Assembly (NCBI GenBank): GCA_038319025.1
Contig: JBBQCW010000013.1
Coordinates: 23,474 to 87,473 of the forward strand
Direction of reading: 5' to 3'
DNA: 64,000 nt
Source: JBBQCW01 sp038319025
Lineage (GTDB): Bacteria > Actinomycetota > Thermoleophilia > Solirubrobacterales > Solirubrobacteraceae
Part shown: piece by piece, positions 42,191-50,168 of the stretch
Position numbering within the stretch: the first letter of the stretch is position 1
Layout of the letters: every line of letters begins with the position of its first letter
Program-made: the position numbers and the translations under genes
Notes under the pieces: generated by a model
Database searches by the model: none
What the model saw: the letters and a program-made list of their open reading frames with translations, nothing else
What the model was told of the DNA's origin: nothing

Positions 42191-42856
42191 TTACTCTCCG
42201 GCGTCGCCGGAGCCCGCTTCGGCGGCGGCCTCGCCGACCACCTGCGTCTCCTGCTCGATCCCGTCGGCCTCTTCGGTCTCGTTGGCCATGCGGGGGGCGG
42301 AGATCGTGGCGACCACAATCTCGGCGGGATCGTCGGTGAGCGTGACGCCCGTCGGCAGAGCGATGCCCTCCATCGTGATCGTCGCACCGAGTTCACCGGC
42401 CGACACGTCGACCTGGATGTGCTCGGGAATGTCCGACGGCAGTGCGTCGATGGTCACTTCACGCGTGACGTGCTCGAGGATGCCGCCGTCGGCCTTGATG
42501 CCGGGCGCATCCTCGGCGCCGATGAGTTCGATGAGGACGGTGGTGGTGATCGACTGCGTGAGATCGACCCGGAGCAGGTCGATGTGCGTGATCTCCATGC
42601 GCACCGGATGACGTTGGGTGTCCTTGAGCACGGCCGGCTGCGCGGACTCGCCGTCGATGCTCAGGTCGAGCACGGCGCCACTGCCGTGCAGGGCCAGACG
42701 CAGGTCGCGGGCGTCCACCGAAAAGCTGATCGGATCGAGGCCGCCGCCGTACACGACACCGGGCACGCGGCCCTCGCGCCGCAAGCGGCGAGTGTCACGA
42801 GAATGCCCCGGCTGGCGGGAGCTGACGGCGATCTGAGTGGAGGTCGACTGGGCCAT
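42191..42856 (-). CDS. rplY: Ribosomal protein bL25, long (CTC/TL5) form
   Basis: A 221-residue 5S rRNA-binding protein of the long form. ATG 42856 is followed by a short Ser/Thr leader, then the L25 domain (RDTRRLRREGRVPGVVYGGG, about 20-40, and QRHPVRMEITHIDLLRVDL near residue 90). The C-terminal TL5 domain follows (LEHVTREVTIDALPSDIPEHIQVD). The final Glu/Ala/Gly-rich tail is acidic. It occupies the central protuberance of the 50S subunit. It precedes pth by 9 nt. Confidence 0.95.
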   Translation of the reverse strand: MAQSTSTQIAVSSRQPGHSRDTRRLRREGRVPGVVYGGGLDPISFSVDARDLRLALHGSGAVLDLSIDGESAQPAVLKDTQRHPVRMEITHIDLLRVDLTQSITTTVLIELIGAEDAPGIKADGGILEHVTREVTIDALPSDIPEHIQVDVSAGELGATITMEGIALPTGVTLTDDPAEIVVATISAPRMANETEEADGIEQETQVVGEAAAEAGSGDAGE

Positions 42857-42894
42857 AGGACGGGCGATGGTAGCAACGGGAAGGCCGCTCGCGT

Positions 42895-42915
42895 CGCGTG
42901 CCATGGGGGCACGCG
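42895..42915. terminator. Hairpin between the GH2 gene and rplY
   Basis: CGCGTGCC (42895-42902) and GGCACGCG (42908-42915) form a perfect 8-bp stem with a 5-nt loop, 9 bp downstream of the leftward GH2 stop and before rplY. It probably separates the two transcripts; the T tract is weak. Confidence 0.5.
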
Positions 42916-42924
42916 CCAACGTGC

Positions 42925-44910
42925 TCACCCGCCGGGAGCCGGGTACTGCTTCGTCGCCTTGTACCAACGCTGCACATCGGCGAACGCCGGTTTGCGCACG
43001 CCGGCAACGGTGATCAGGCCCTTGGTATGAACCGGGGCCGTCGGGTACGGGTTGCCACCGTTCCAACCCGGCCGCACCCAGAACTCCTCCAATGCCCAAT
43101 AGTCCGCGCCGCTCAGCCAGGGCTTGGTGGCGAACACGGACAGGTTGGCGTTCACGAACGCCTGCTGGAAGGCGTAGGTGCCCTTCTCCTCGACCGGCCC
43201 CTCACGGTTGGCCTCCGCACCGAACTCGGTTACGGCGATCGCCTTGTCCGGATAGCACGCGCGGACGCTGTCCAGATAGTCGGACAGCACCGAAGCGTCC
43301 GCGCTCTGCCCGCCCGGGCCGGGATACCACCCGAAGTACTCGTTCAGCCCGATGATGTCGAGGGGGTCGTACTCCTTCTGGCAGTCCACCGACGGGCGCG
43401 AAGCGAGCGCGTAGCCGACCGGCCGGGTGGGATCGACCGTATGAGCGGTGGTCGCGGCCCTGCGGATGTACTGCGCCTGCACGGCTCCGGGCGTGGCGGC
43501 CAGCTCATTGCCGATCGACCAGACGATCACGGAAGGATGGTTTTGATTGGTCTCGATGTTGTGCTGCAGCTCCTTGGCCGCCAGCACGCGAACGGTGCTC
43601 TGCGCCAGGTACTGAGTCTGGACGGAGTACACCGGGATCTCCGACCACTGCATGATCCCCAAGGCGTCGGCACGCTCCTGGAAATACGGGTGCAGCGGAT
43701 AGTGTGACCGCACGAAAGTGGCCCCGATCTCCTTGATCTCCGCCAACTGGCGATCCCGGACCTGATTGTTGATCGCCGAGCCGTAGCGTTGATCGAACTC
43801 GTGAACGGCGACGCCGCGGAAGTTCAGCGGCTTGAAGTTCAACGACAGCCGGCCGTTGATCACCTTGATCGAGCGGATCCCCGTGCGCAGCGCGTACCGG
43901 GCGGCGACCTTCTTGCCCACCGAGGCCTGCAACGGCGCGTCGTAGAGGTTGGGGGCATCGGGAGACCACAGCCGAGGATGGGGAACGACGAGGTTCTTGA
44001 GGTAGATCGCGGTCGCTCCCGCTGCGACCGTCTTGGTCCCCAGATTCACCGTGGCGGCACCGAACTTGCCCTGCAGCGCAATCTTCGCGGCGTGGGCGGA
44101 GGCGTTGCGCGCGAGGACCCGATAGGCGACCCTCGCGGCGCACGTGCGGCAGGCCAACAACGGCCGGACCTGCACCTGGGCGAAGTCCGCGGTATCAACG
44201 CGCCGCAGATACACCTCGCGGTCCAGCCCGCCGAAGTTCCACCAGCCGCCGGCCACGGTGCCCGTGGTCGTATCGACGGCCGACGGCGGAAAGTCGGTGG
44301 GCTTGCGGCGACTGTCGACGCGCACGATCAGACGATTGACCCCGGCTCTGCGCAGGGCGCTGGGCGGGATCTGCACTTCGAACGGCAGGAAGACTCCAGC
44401 GTTCTGACCGATCTGGCGGCCGTTGAGCCATACGGTGGCGCGGTAGTTTGCGGACTCAAAGCGCAGCACCCAACTCAACGCGGGGCGCGCGTCGGGCAGG
44501 CGGAAGTCCTTGCGGTACCAGCCGACGCTCCCGGCCATGGAGGCATCCGAGGCGTCGCCGGCGTTCCACACGTTAGGCACCGTCACTGCACTCCAGCCGA
44601 GGGTGTCGGTGGTGTTCTGCCACTTGCCGGTCAGCCCTTGATCGGCGCCGTCGAGCCGGAACAGCCAAGCCCCGCCGAGCAGGTACCGACCGTCCGGGCC
44701 GTCGTGGTATAGGGCCTTAAGCGGGGGCGTGTCCGCCTGGTAGGAGGGCGCTGCCGAAGCCTGCGCATGCGCGCTCGGCGCGGCCATGGCGAAGGCCATC
44801 ACCCCCACGAGGATGCCGAGGAGGAGCGCTGAGCGAGAGGATCGATGTGGGACGGCGGGCAAGGGCAGACTCCACAGCTTGCCGGGCACGGCCGCTGTAT
44901 GCGTCAGCAC
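42925..44910 (-). CDS. Secreted glycoside hydrolase family 2 enzyme
   Basis: A 661-residue protein from a GTG start, with a hydrophobic export signal (about 29-49, LLLGILVGVMAFAMAAPSAHA). The GH2 layout follows: jelly-roll sugar-binding domain (WLNGRQIGQNAGVFLPFEVQIP), Ig-like domain, then the TIM barrel. The general acid/base is in VIVWSIGNELA and the nucleophile in AVTEFGAEANREG, with HYPLHPYFQERADALGIMQWSEIP between. The order and motifs resemble beta-glucuronidases and beta-galactosidases. Sugar specificity is not readable. Its start overlaps the upstream small gene by 7 nt. Confidence 0.9.
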   Translation of the reverse strand: MLTHTAAVPGKLWSLPLPAVPHRSSRSALLLGILVGVMAFAMAAPSAHAQASAAPSYQADTPPLKALYHDGPDGRYLLGGAWLFRLDGADQGLTGKWQNTTDTLGWSAVTVPNVWNAGDASDASMAGSVGWYRKDFRLPDARPALSWVLRFESANYRATVWLNGRQIGQNAGVFLPFEVQIPPSALRRAGVNRLIVRVDSRRKPTDFPPSAVDTTTGTVAGGWWNFGGLDREVYLRRVDTADFAQVQVRPLLACRTCAARVAYRVLARNASAHAAKIALQGKFGAATVNLGTKTVAAGATAIYLKNLVVPHPRLWSPDAPNLYDAPLQASVGKKVAARYALRTGIRSIKVINGRLSLNFKPLNFRGVAVHEFDQRYGSAINNQVRDRQLAEIKEIGATFVRSHYPLHPYFQERADALGIMQWSEIPVYSVQTQYLAQSTVRVLAAKELQHNIETNQNHPSVIVWSIGNELAATPGAVQAQYIRRAATTAHTVDPTRPVGYALASRPSVDCQKEYDPLDIIGLNEYFGWYPGPGGQSADASVLSDYLDSVRACYPDKAIAVTEFGAEANREGPVEEKGTYAFQQAFVNANLSVFATKPWLSGADYWALEEFWVRPGWNGGNPYPTAPVHTKGLITVAGVRKPAFADVQRWYKATKQYPAPGG

Positions 44911-45344
44911 GCGCCGTCACCCACGATCGGAAGCGAGATGCGCTGCAACACGATCTTGCGGCCCACCAGAGCGTTCCCGGCCCGGTGCACCGTGAGGCAC
45001 TGCACGACTGGCAGGCTGTCGTCGATCACCGACCAGGCGACCCGGGAGCGACCGGTCGACTCCCCCAGCGCGTAGGCCGTGGGGGATTGCAGTGACAAGA
45101 TCTTGACGTCACCGGGGCGGCGGGTCGCCGCGACCGCCCGCGTCACCTGTGAGCGGCACGCAGGGTCTGCCGAGCAGCCCTGCAACTGGCGGATGACGGC
45201 CGCCGAGTCGCCTCGCGCCTCAGCGCGCACCAGGCCCAGCGCAGCATCGCGCTCGCGACCTTCCGTGGTCAGCCAGCGGGCCACGAGGACGCTGACGCCC
45301 AGGAAGGCGACGACGCCGAGGACGATGATGAGGCGACGGGACAC
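44904..45344 (-). CDS. Membrane-anchored small protein of unknown function
   Basis: Starting at GTG 45344, a 146-residue protein with a short basic N-terminus, one membrane helix (about 4-22, LIIVLGVVAFLGVSVLVARWL) and a soluble part with four cysteines (QGCSADPACRSQV, QCLTV, terminal AC). It probably faces outside and has disulfides. A region VRAEARGDSAAVIRQL looks like a small alpha/beta domain. No family is recognised. It overlaps the start of the GH2 gene, suggesting co-expression. Confidence 0.7.
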   Translation of the reverse strand: MSRRLIIVLGVVAFLGVSVLVARWLTTEGRERDAALGLVRAEARGDSAAVIRQLQGCSADPACRSQVTRAVAATRRPGDVKILSLQSPTAYALGESTGRSRVAWSVIDDSLPVVQCLTVHRAGNALVGRKIVLQRISLPIVGDGAC

Positions 45345-45389
45345 GACGCCGGAGGGTAGAGCGCCCGGTGGCCGGGTACGATTGTGGGC

Positions 45390-45713
45390 GTGTCCGTCGT
45401 CGGCAAGATCCTCTACCAGCCGCTCGCCACTGCGATCAGCATCACCGCCGGCATCGCGGCCAACAAGGCCGTCGACGTCATGTGGGAGCGCATCGAGCCC
45501 GGGACCGACCGGCGGCCGCTGCCCGGCGACGAGGACGCCCCGATCGCGAAGGTCGCGGCCGGCGCGGTGCTGGGAGCCGCGACGTTCGCCGTGACGAAGG
45601 TGGTCGCGGACCGCTTGGGCCGCCGCTTCTTCAAGCACATCACTGGTTTCTGGCCCGGCGATGCCGCTCCGCAGCTGACCAGCGGCGACGCCTCCGCACT
45701 CGACGGCGCCTGA
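45390..45713 (+). CDS. DUF4235 membrane protein
   Basis: A 107-residue protein. Of two in-frame GTG codons (45384 and 45390), the second places MSVVGKILYQPLATAISITAGIAANKAVDVMWERI at the start, as in DUF4235 proteins. Two membrane segments are predicted (about 11-28 and 52-73, VAAGAVLGAATFAVTKVVAD). The family is common in actinobacteria and has no known function. The gene 45719 follows at 5 nt. Confidence 0.85.
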   Translation: MSVVGKILYQPLATAISITAGIAANKAVDVMWERIEPGTDRRPLPGDEDAPIAKVAAGAVLGAATFAVTKVVADRLGRRFFKHITGFWPGDAAPQLTSGDASALDGA

Positions 45714-45718
45714 GCACC

Positions 45719-46033
45719 ATGGAGTCGCCCGCCGTCGCGCTGATGACGCGGCTGGGATTGACCGATGACGAGCTGTGCGCCGTGCTCGACGTTGACCCGC
45801 TCACCGTCATAACCGGCGAGCTCGATCATCGGCCGGAACTGGGGATCCTGCTCGATCTGACCGGCGAGGCGGAGGAGACGGTCGGCGCCACGACTCTGCG
45901 CCGCTGGGTGCGCACCAGCGGCCCCGAAGGTCGGCCGATCGAATTCCTGCTCGCCCGCGACTTCCCCGCCTTCGAAGCCGCGGTAACCACGCTCGCCGAG
46001 CGCGGCTACGTGATTCGAGCCAACCGCGACTAG
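45719..46033 (+). CDS. Small protein resembling MbcA/ParS/Xre antitoxin-type domains
   Basis: A 104-residue protein. The N-terminal segment LMTRLGLTDDELCAVLDVDPLTVITGELDHRPELGILLDLT (in outline) has the helix pattern of MbcA/ParS/Xre antitoxin-family proteins. The C-terminal half has LRRWVRTSGPEGRPIEFLLARDFPAFEAAV. No RES-type toxin gene is adjacent, so a toxin-antitoxin role is not supported; the likeness is pattern-based and tentative. Its TAG stop shares the CTAG with the convergent prs stop. Confidence 0.65.
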   Translation: MESPAVALMTRLGLTDDELCAVLDVDPLTVITGELDHRPELGILLDLTGEAEETVGATTLRRWVRTSGPEGRPIEFLLARDFPAFEAAVTTLAERGYVIRANRD

Positions 46034-47052
46034 AAGAGCTGGTTCTCTCCGCCGAACACTTCGCTGACGGAGTCGTCGGTGAAGATGCGGCGGATCGAGT
46101 CGGTGAGCAGCTCTGCGCAGCTCAGGACGCGGATGTTGTCGGGCGCCCCAGGGCGCAGCGGCACGGTGTCGGTGACGACGATCTGTTCGAAGGAGGAGCG
46201 CGCCAGGTTCTCGTAGGCGTTGCCGGAGAGGATCGGGTGCGTGGCGGCGGCGTAAACGCGCGCCGCGCCTTCGTCGAGCACCGTCTGCCCGGCAGCGACC
46301 AACGTCCCCGCCGTATCGATCATGTCGTCGACGATCACCGCCGTCTTCCCGCGCACATCACCGATCACGGAGCCGATCTCGGCGACCAGCTGAGCAGGGC
46401 GCTCCTTGTCCAGGATCGCCAGCTCCGCGCCGACCTTGGAGGCGAACTTTTTGTTCAGCTTCACGCGGCCGGCGTCTGGCGCGACGACGACGAGATCGGT
46501 CAGGCCGAGGTCGTCGAAGTACTGCGTCAGCATCATCAGCGCGGTCATGTGGTCGACGGGAATCGTGAAGAACCCCTGGACCTGGCCCGCGTGCAGATCC
46601 ATCGTGAGCACGCGATCGGCGCCGGCGGCCTCCAGCATGTGCGCCACGAGCCGGGCGCTGATCGGCTCACGCGGGGCAGATTTTTTGTCCTGCCGGGAGT
46701 AGGCGAACCACGGCGTGACCGCGATCACGCGGTGGGCGGACGCGCCGACGGCCGCATCGATCATGACCAGCAGTTCCATCAGCGCGTCGTTGGCGGTGAT
46801 GCCGGTGTCCGGGTTGCTGCAGATGGGCTGAACGATGAAGACATCCGCCCCGCGGATCGATTCCTCGTAGCGGCAGTAGACCTCTCCGTTGGAGAAAGTC
46901 TTCAGCGTTACGGGGGCCATTTCCACCCCGAGTTTGTCGGCGATCTTCGCCGACAGCTCCGGGTTCGCACGACCGGAGAAGAGCATGAGCCGCTTGTCGT
47001 ACGCGGTGGGCAGGTAAGTGGACATCAGCGGCTCCGTCTCGGTGGTCGCCAT
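46030..47052 (-). CDS. prs: Ribose-phosphate pyrophosphokinase
   Basis: A 340-residue PRPP synthase joining ATP and ribose 5-phosphate for nucleotide, His and Trp synthesis. ATG 47052 is two bases after the glmU stop; an internal ATG at 47025 is possible. Visible blocks: LMLFSGRANPELSAKIAD, ATP-binding YSRQDKKSAPREPISARLVA, divalent-metal DLHAGQVQGFF, VVVAPDAGRVKLNKKFA and the PRPP loop VIVDDMIDTAGTLV. It lies directly downstream of glmU, the usual actinobacterial and Bacillus order. Its stop overlaps that of the convergent small gene. Confidence 0.97.
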   Translation of the reverse strand: MATTETEPLMSTYLPTAYDKRLMLFSGRANPELSAKIADKLGVEMAPVTLKTFSNGEVYCRYEESIRGADVFIVQPICSNPDTGITANDALMELLVMIDAAVGASAHRVIAVTPWFAYSRQDKKSAPREPISARLVAHMLEAAGADRVLTMDLHAGQVQGFFTIPVDHMTALMMLTQYFDDLGLTDLVVVAPDAGRVKLNKKFASKVGAELAILDKERPAQLVAEIGSVIGDVRGKTAVIVDDMIDTAGTLVAAGQTVLDEGAARVYAAATHPILSGNAYENLARSSFEQIVVTDTVPLRPGAPDNIRVLSCAELLTDSIRRIFTDDSVSEVFGGENQLF

Positions 47053-47053
47053 G

Positions 47054-48451
47054 CTACGGCTCGCGGTCGACAGCTTCCCGTACGCGGTCGGCGTACCCCT
47101 CGATGTTGCGCTGGCGACTGCGGGCCATCGCGAGCGCGCCATCCGGCACATCTTCGGTGATCACCGAGCCGGCGGCCGTCCAGGCGTCGTCGCCGACCGT
47201 CACCGGGGCGACGAACGCGGTGTCCACCCCACCCTTCACGCGCGCGCCGATAGTCGTGCGGTGTTTGTGTCGCCCGTCGTAGTTGGCGGTGATGGTGCCC
47301 GCGCCCAGGTTGCTCTGCTCACCGACGTCGGCGTCACCGATGTAGCTCAGATGCGGGACCTTGGTGCCCTCGCCGATGTCCGAATTCTTGATTTCGACGA
47401 ACGTTCCCACCTTCGACCCGTCCCGCAACACGGTCCCGGGGCGCAGGTAGGCGAAGGGGCCGATCGAGACGCCGTCGTGCAGCGTGGCGTTGACCGCGTA
47501 GCTGTGGGGCGCCGCGCACCCGTCGCCGACCGTTACGTCGATCAGTGTGGTCAGCGGCCCGATGCGCGAGCCCGATCCGACGTTGGTGCTGCCACGCAGG
47601 AAGCTTGACGGCTCGATGACGGTGTCCTGGCCGATCTGCACGTCCGCCTCGATCAGCGTCGAGGCCGGATCGATCACCGTGACGCCGGCGCGCTGGTGGG
47701 CTTCGATGATGCGGGCCTGCGCGATGGCCCGGACTTGAGCGAGATGAACCCGGTCGTTGACGCCGAGCACGAGGCCCGGGTCGTCGGCCACGAACGCACC
47801 GACGCGGCCGCCGTCGGCCCGCAGGATCGGCAGAACGTCGGGCAGATAGCGCTCGCCTTGGGCGTTGTCGGTGCCGACGCGCGCCAGGGCATCCAGCAGC
47901 GCCCCGCCGGCAAAACAGAAGATGCCCGTGTTGACCTCGTGCAGGGCCAGCTCCGCCTCGGTGGCGTCACCGGCGGCCTTGGTCTCCACCACCCGCTCCA
48001 CGGAGCCGCCCTCCGCGCGGACGACGCGGCCGTAACCGGTCGGATCGTCCAGCACCGTGGTGACCATGGTGGCGACCGCGCTGTCGGCCTCGTGGGCGGC
48101 GACGAGCGCGGCGATGGTGGCGGCCGTGATCAGTGGTACGTCACCGCTGAGGACGACGACCGGTGCGTCTCGGTCCAGGTGCTCAGCGGCGGCGAGGACG
48201 GCGCCACCCGTGCCATCGGCGACAGCCTGCACGGCGAGGATGACCCCGTCGGGCAGGTGGCCGGCGAGCACCCCATCCGCGCCTCCGACCACCACGACGC
48301 GAGCAGCACCGGCCTCGGTGGCAGCCGCAACCGGCCAGCCGACCATCGGGCGGCCGCAGATCTCATGGAGCACCTTCGGAGTACTCGAACGCATCCGGGT
48401 GCCCTGGCCGGCGGCCATCACGACGACGACGGGGGCGTTCACACGGCGCAT
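47054..48451 (-). CDS. glmU: Bifunctional UDP-GlcNAc pyrophosphorylase / GlcN-1-P acetyltransferase
   Basis: A 465-residue bifunctional enzyme making UDP-GlcNAc for peptidoglycan. ATG 48451 has AGGA about 11 nt upstream and precedes the nucleotidyltransferase motif VVVVMAAGQGTRMRSSTPKVLHEI. The uridylyl domain runs to about residue 240 (LGVNDRVHLAQVRAIAQARI linker). The left-handed beta-helix acetyltransferase domain follows (GPFAYLRPGTVLRDGSKVGTFVEIKNSDIG, SYIGDADVGEQSNLGAGTITANYDG). Two bases separate its stop from the prs start. Confidence 0.97.
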   Translation of the reverse strand: MRRVNAPVVVVMAAGQGTRMRSSTPKVLHEICGRPMVGWPVAAATEAGAARVVVVGGADGVLAGHLPDGVILAVQAVADGTGGAVLAAAEHLDRDAPVVVLSGDVPLITAATIAALVAAHEADSAVATMVTTVLDDPTGYGRVVRAEGGSVERVVETKAAGDATEAELALHEVNTGIFCFAGGALLDALARVGTDNAQGERYLPDVLPILRADGGRVGAFVADDPGLVLGVNDRVHLAQVRAIAQARIIEAHQRAGVTVIDPASTLIEADVQIGQDTVIEPSSFLRGSTNVGSGSRIGPLTTLIDVTVGDGCAAPHSYAVNATLHDGVSIGPFAYLRPGTVLRDGSKVGTFVEIKNSDIGEGTKVPHLSYIGDADVGEQSNLGAGTITANYDGRHKHRTTIGARVKGGVDTAFVAPVTVGDDAWTAAGSVITEDVPDGALAMARSRQRNIEGYADRVREAVDREP

Positions 48452-48633
48452 CGTAGTCCTAAGGGCACGAACGGCGTGCACGCGGGCAGCGGTGACGCGG
48501 ATTTGTACGACTGAGCCCGACATTTCCGCGCCGCGTCGTCCGAGCGACGCGGCATGCGGCCCAATCCGCTCCTCGACCAGCACTTAGGGCAGTCGGGGAG
48601 CACATCGGTCCCGGCGATCACGCGCGTTGCCGT

Positions 48634-49152
48634 CTATCCAGGCTGGGTTGCGTTGATCGAGGCGTCGAGCTTGGCCAGTAGTTGCTCCAGTTGTGCCCGC
48701 TCGGTTCCCGACAGTCCGGCGAGCAGGCGTTCCTCGTTGGCGAGGTGCGCCTCGACGGCGCGGTCCACGAGGCGCCTGCCCTTCGACGTCAGGCCGACGA
48801 GAACGCCGCGGCGGTCGTCGGGATCGGGGAGACGCTGAAGCAGGCCGGCGGCCTCCATGCGGTCCAATCGCTTGGTCATCCCTCCACTGGAAAGCATCAC
48901 CGAGCGCGACAGGCGCCCGGGCGTAAGGCGGAACGGTGCCCCGGACCGCCGTAACGCGGACAGCACGTCAAACCACCCGGGCGCCAGGCCGAGCGTCGAG
49001 AGCGTGGCCTCCACAGCCCCGTCGGCAGCACGAGCCGCGCGCAGTAGGCGGGCGATAGTCGCCATCGGCGCCGGGTCAAGGTCGGGACGCTCCCGGCGCC
49101 AGTCGTCGGTAAGGCGGGCGATCGGGTCGTCCGGGTGCTGTGTGGAAGCCAC
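48634..49152 (-). CDS. MarR-family transcriptional regulator
   Basis: A 172-residue winged-helix repressor. GTG 49152 is favoured because the operator-like palindrome lies just upstream; a longer TTG start is possible but would run into it. The winged helix covers about residues 60-125 (WFDVLSALRRSGAPFRLTPGRL, MLSSGGMTKRLDRMEAAGLLQRL, DDRRGVLVGLTSKGRRLVD). It is divergent from the thioredoxin-fold gene at 49261. The shared 108-bp gap holds repeats of GCAAGATAC that fit a MarR operator, so it probably represses itself and that gene. Confidence 0.9.
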   Translation of the reverse strand: MASTQHPDDPIARLTDDWRRERPDLDPAPMATIARLLRAARAADGAVEATLSTLGLAPGWFDVLSALRRSGAPFRLTPGRLSRSVMLSSGGMTKRLDRMEAAGLLQRLPDPDDRRGVLVGLTSKGRRLVDRAVEAHLANEERLLAGLSGTERAQLEQLLAKLDASINATQPG

Positions 49153-49162
49153 AGCGCCATAG

Positions 49163-49180
49163 TATCTCGCCAGCAAGATA
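49163..49180. promoter_or_regulatory. MarR operator-like palindrome
   Basis: TATCTCGCCAGCAAGATA is an 18-bp near-perfect palindrome (one mismatched pair), 11 bp before the marR start. The half-site GCAAGATAC recurs in the same orientation at 49231-49239, just before the divergent gene. Binding by the adjacent MarR protein is inferred. Confidence 0.65.
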
Positions 49181-49230
49181 CTTGCCAGACAGTCGGTCCT
49201 GGGTTATGTTTACTGCGAAGTCTCTTTCCC

Positions 49231-49239
49231 GCAAGATAC
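49231..49239. promoter_or_regulatory. Second GCAAGATAC half-site
   Basis: GCAAGATAC here repeats the half-site at 49173-49181, 58 bp away, and lies just ahead of the ribosome site GGAG (49248) of the divergent gene, where a bound repressor would block transcription. Confidence 0.5.
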
Positions 49240-49260
49240 ATTGAATCGGAGACCCAGACC

Positions 49261-49560
49261 ATGAAGCTGTACGTCTGCTGGGGCACCTTCCAGGTGCCCG
49301 GCGCCCGCTCCCATCCGTGTCGAAACGCCGAACGCGCGCTCCGCGACGCCGGCCACGCCCCCGAGATCAGCAAGGCCCGCGGCTTCGGGGCCTTGCCCGA
49401 CCTGACCGCGGGCCGCAAGGAGGTCAAAGCGCTCAGCGGCCAGTCCTGGGTGCCACTGCTCCTCACCGACGACGGTGAGGTGGTTCAGGGATCAGAGGCG
49501 ATCATCGCCTGGGCGAGCGACTCAGGACCGGCCGGCGACTCAGAACAGGCCGGCGGGTGA
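49261..49560 (+). CDS. Glutaredoxin/GST N-terminal thioredoxin-fold protein
   Basis: A 99-residue thioredoxin-fold domain. ATG 49261 has GGAG 9 nt upstream. It starts MKLYVCWGTFQVPGARSHPCRNAERALRDAGH, with a Cys near residue 6 and another near 20, and continues SGQSWVPLLLTDDGEVVQGSEAIIAWA, as in glutathione S-transferase N-terminal domains (cis-Pro in WVPLL). Related actinobacterial proteins are small thiol-handling proteins of unknown partner. The divergent MarR gene suggests induction by oxidants, phenolics or other small molecules, by analogy with known MarR systems. Confidence 0.85.
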   Translation: MKLYVCWGTFQVPGARSHPCRNAERALRDAGHAPEISKARGFGALPDLTAGRKEVKALSGQSWVPLLLTDDGEVVQGSEAIIAWASDSGPAGDSEQAGG

Positions 49561-49618
49561 GGGCGCGCCGGGGCGCAGCGCGGAACCGCGACGAGGCCTC
49601 GCCGAGATCCGGTGACTC

Positions 49619-49726
49619 CACGAATGTCACCTTGACCGGCCCGAACCCGACCTAAGTGACTCTCGTCAGACCGGGGCGACCCGGCAGCGGCGCGCGAGGG
49701 CGGGCGCTTCACGAATGTCACCTTGA
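49619..49726. repeat. 17-bp direct repeat downstream of tRNA-Gln
   Basis: CACGAATGTCACCTTGA occurs at 49619-49635 and 49710-49726, start to start 91 bp. Both copies lie in the non-coding gap 49561-49744, on the 3' side of the leftward tRNA-Gln gene. No gene is visible here. Short motifs GTGAC and GTCAC recur around the copies. Confidence 0.6.
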
Positions 49727-49744
49727 GTGACGCGCGGCTCAGAA

Positions 49745-49816
49745 CTGGGGAGCCAGGATTCGAACCCGGACCTCACGGCGCCAAAGGCCGTCGTGCTGCC
49801 ATTACACCACTCCCCA
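49745..49816 (-). tRNA. tRNA-Gln (TTG)
   Basis: A 72-nt cloverleaf with acceptor TGGGGAG/CTCCCCA (U1-A72 as usual for tRNA-Gln) and discriminator G, anticodon loop CTTTGGC (anticodon TTG) and T-arm CCGGG-TTCGAAT-CCTGG. CCA is not encoded. Confidence 0.95.
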
Positions 49817-49861
49817 TCGTGCCCTCTCCGGCGACGTGGGGCGCGGCCGGGCGGGGTGCTG

Positions 49862-50092
49862 CTACCAGTCTTGATCGGAGGCCGGTTGCTCCTCGGACGA
49901 CCGCTCATGATCAGCGGTGTCGTGCTCGACCGTGCCCTGTTCCTCGGAGGGGAACGCGTCGTGCATCGGCGAACGACCCTCCCAGTTCTGGCTGCGGTCG
50001 ATCAGCTCGGCCTCGGATTGCTCGAATCCTTCGGCCACGCCTCCGCCGGCTTCGTCGACCGCCTGGAAGGCCGGGTCATGTTCTCTATCCAT
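49862..50092 (-). CDS. Small acidic protein of unknown function
   Basis: A 76-residue, very acidic and Gln/Asp/Glu-rich protein. ATG 50092 has GGGAG about 11 nt upstream. It begins MDREHDPAFQAVDEAGGGVAEGFEQSEAELIDRS and is probably largely disordered. Pattern recall suggests similar short proteins (HDPAF..V.EAGGG.AEGFE) in other actinobacteria, but no function is known to me. Confidence 0.75.
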   Translation of the reverse strand: MDREHDPAFQAVDEAGGGVAEGFEQSEAELIDRSQNWEGRSPMHDAFPSEEQGTVEHDTADHERSSEEQPASDQDW

Positions 50093-50168
50093 CGCCCTGC
50101 TCCCTTCGGTCGTCGTGGACTGATGCCAACGAGCCTAGCGCGCCGCCATGCCGCAGACCGGTCAAATC

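Noticed and set aside
45368..45718. Upstream extension of the gene at 45719
   Set aside because: It is the shifted-frame shadow of the DUF4235 gene and is Arg/His-rich.
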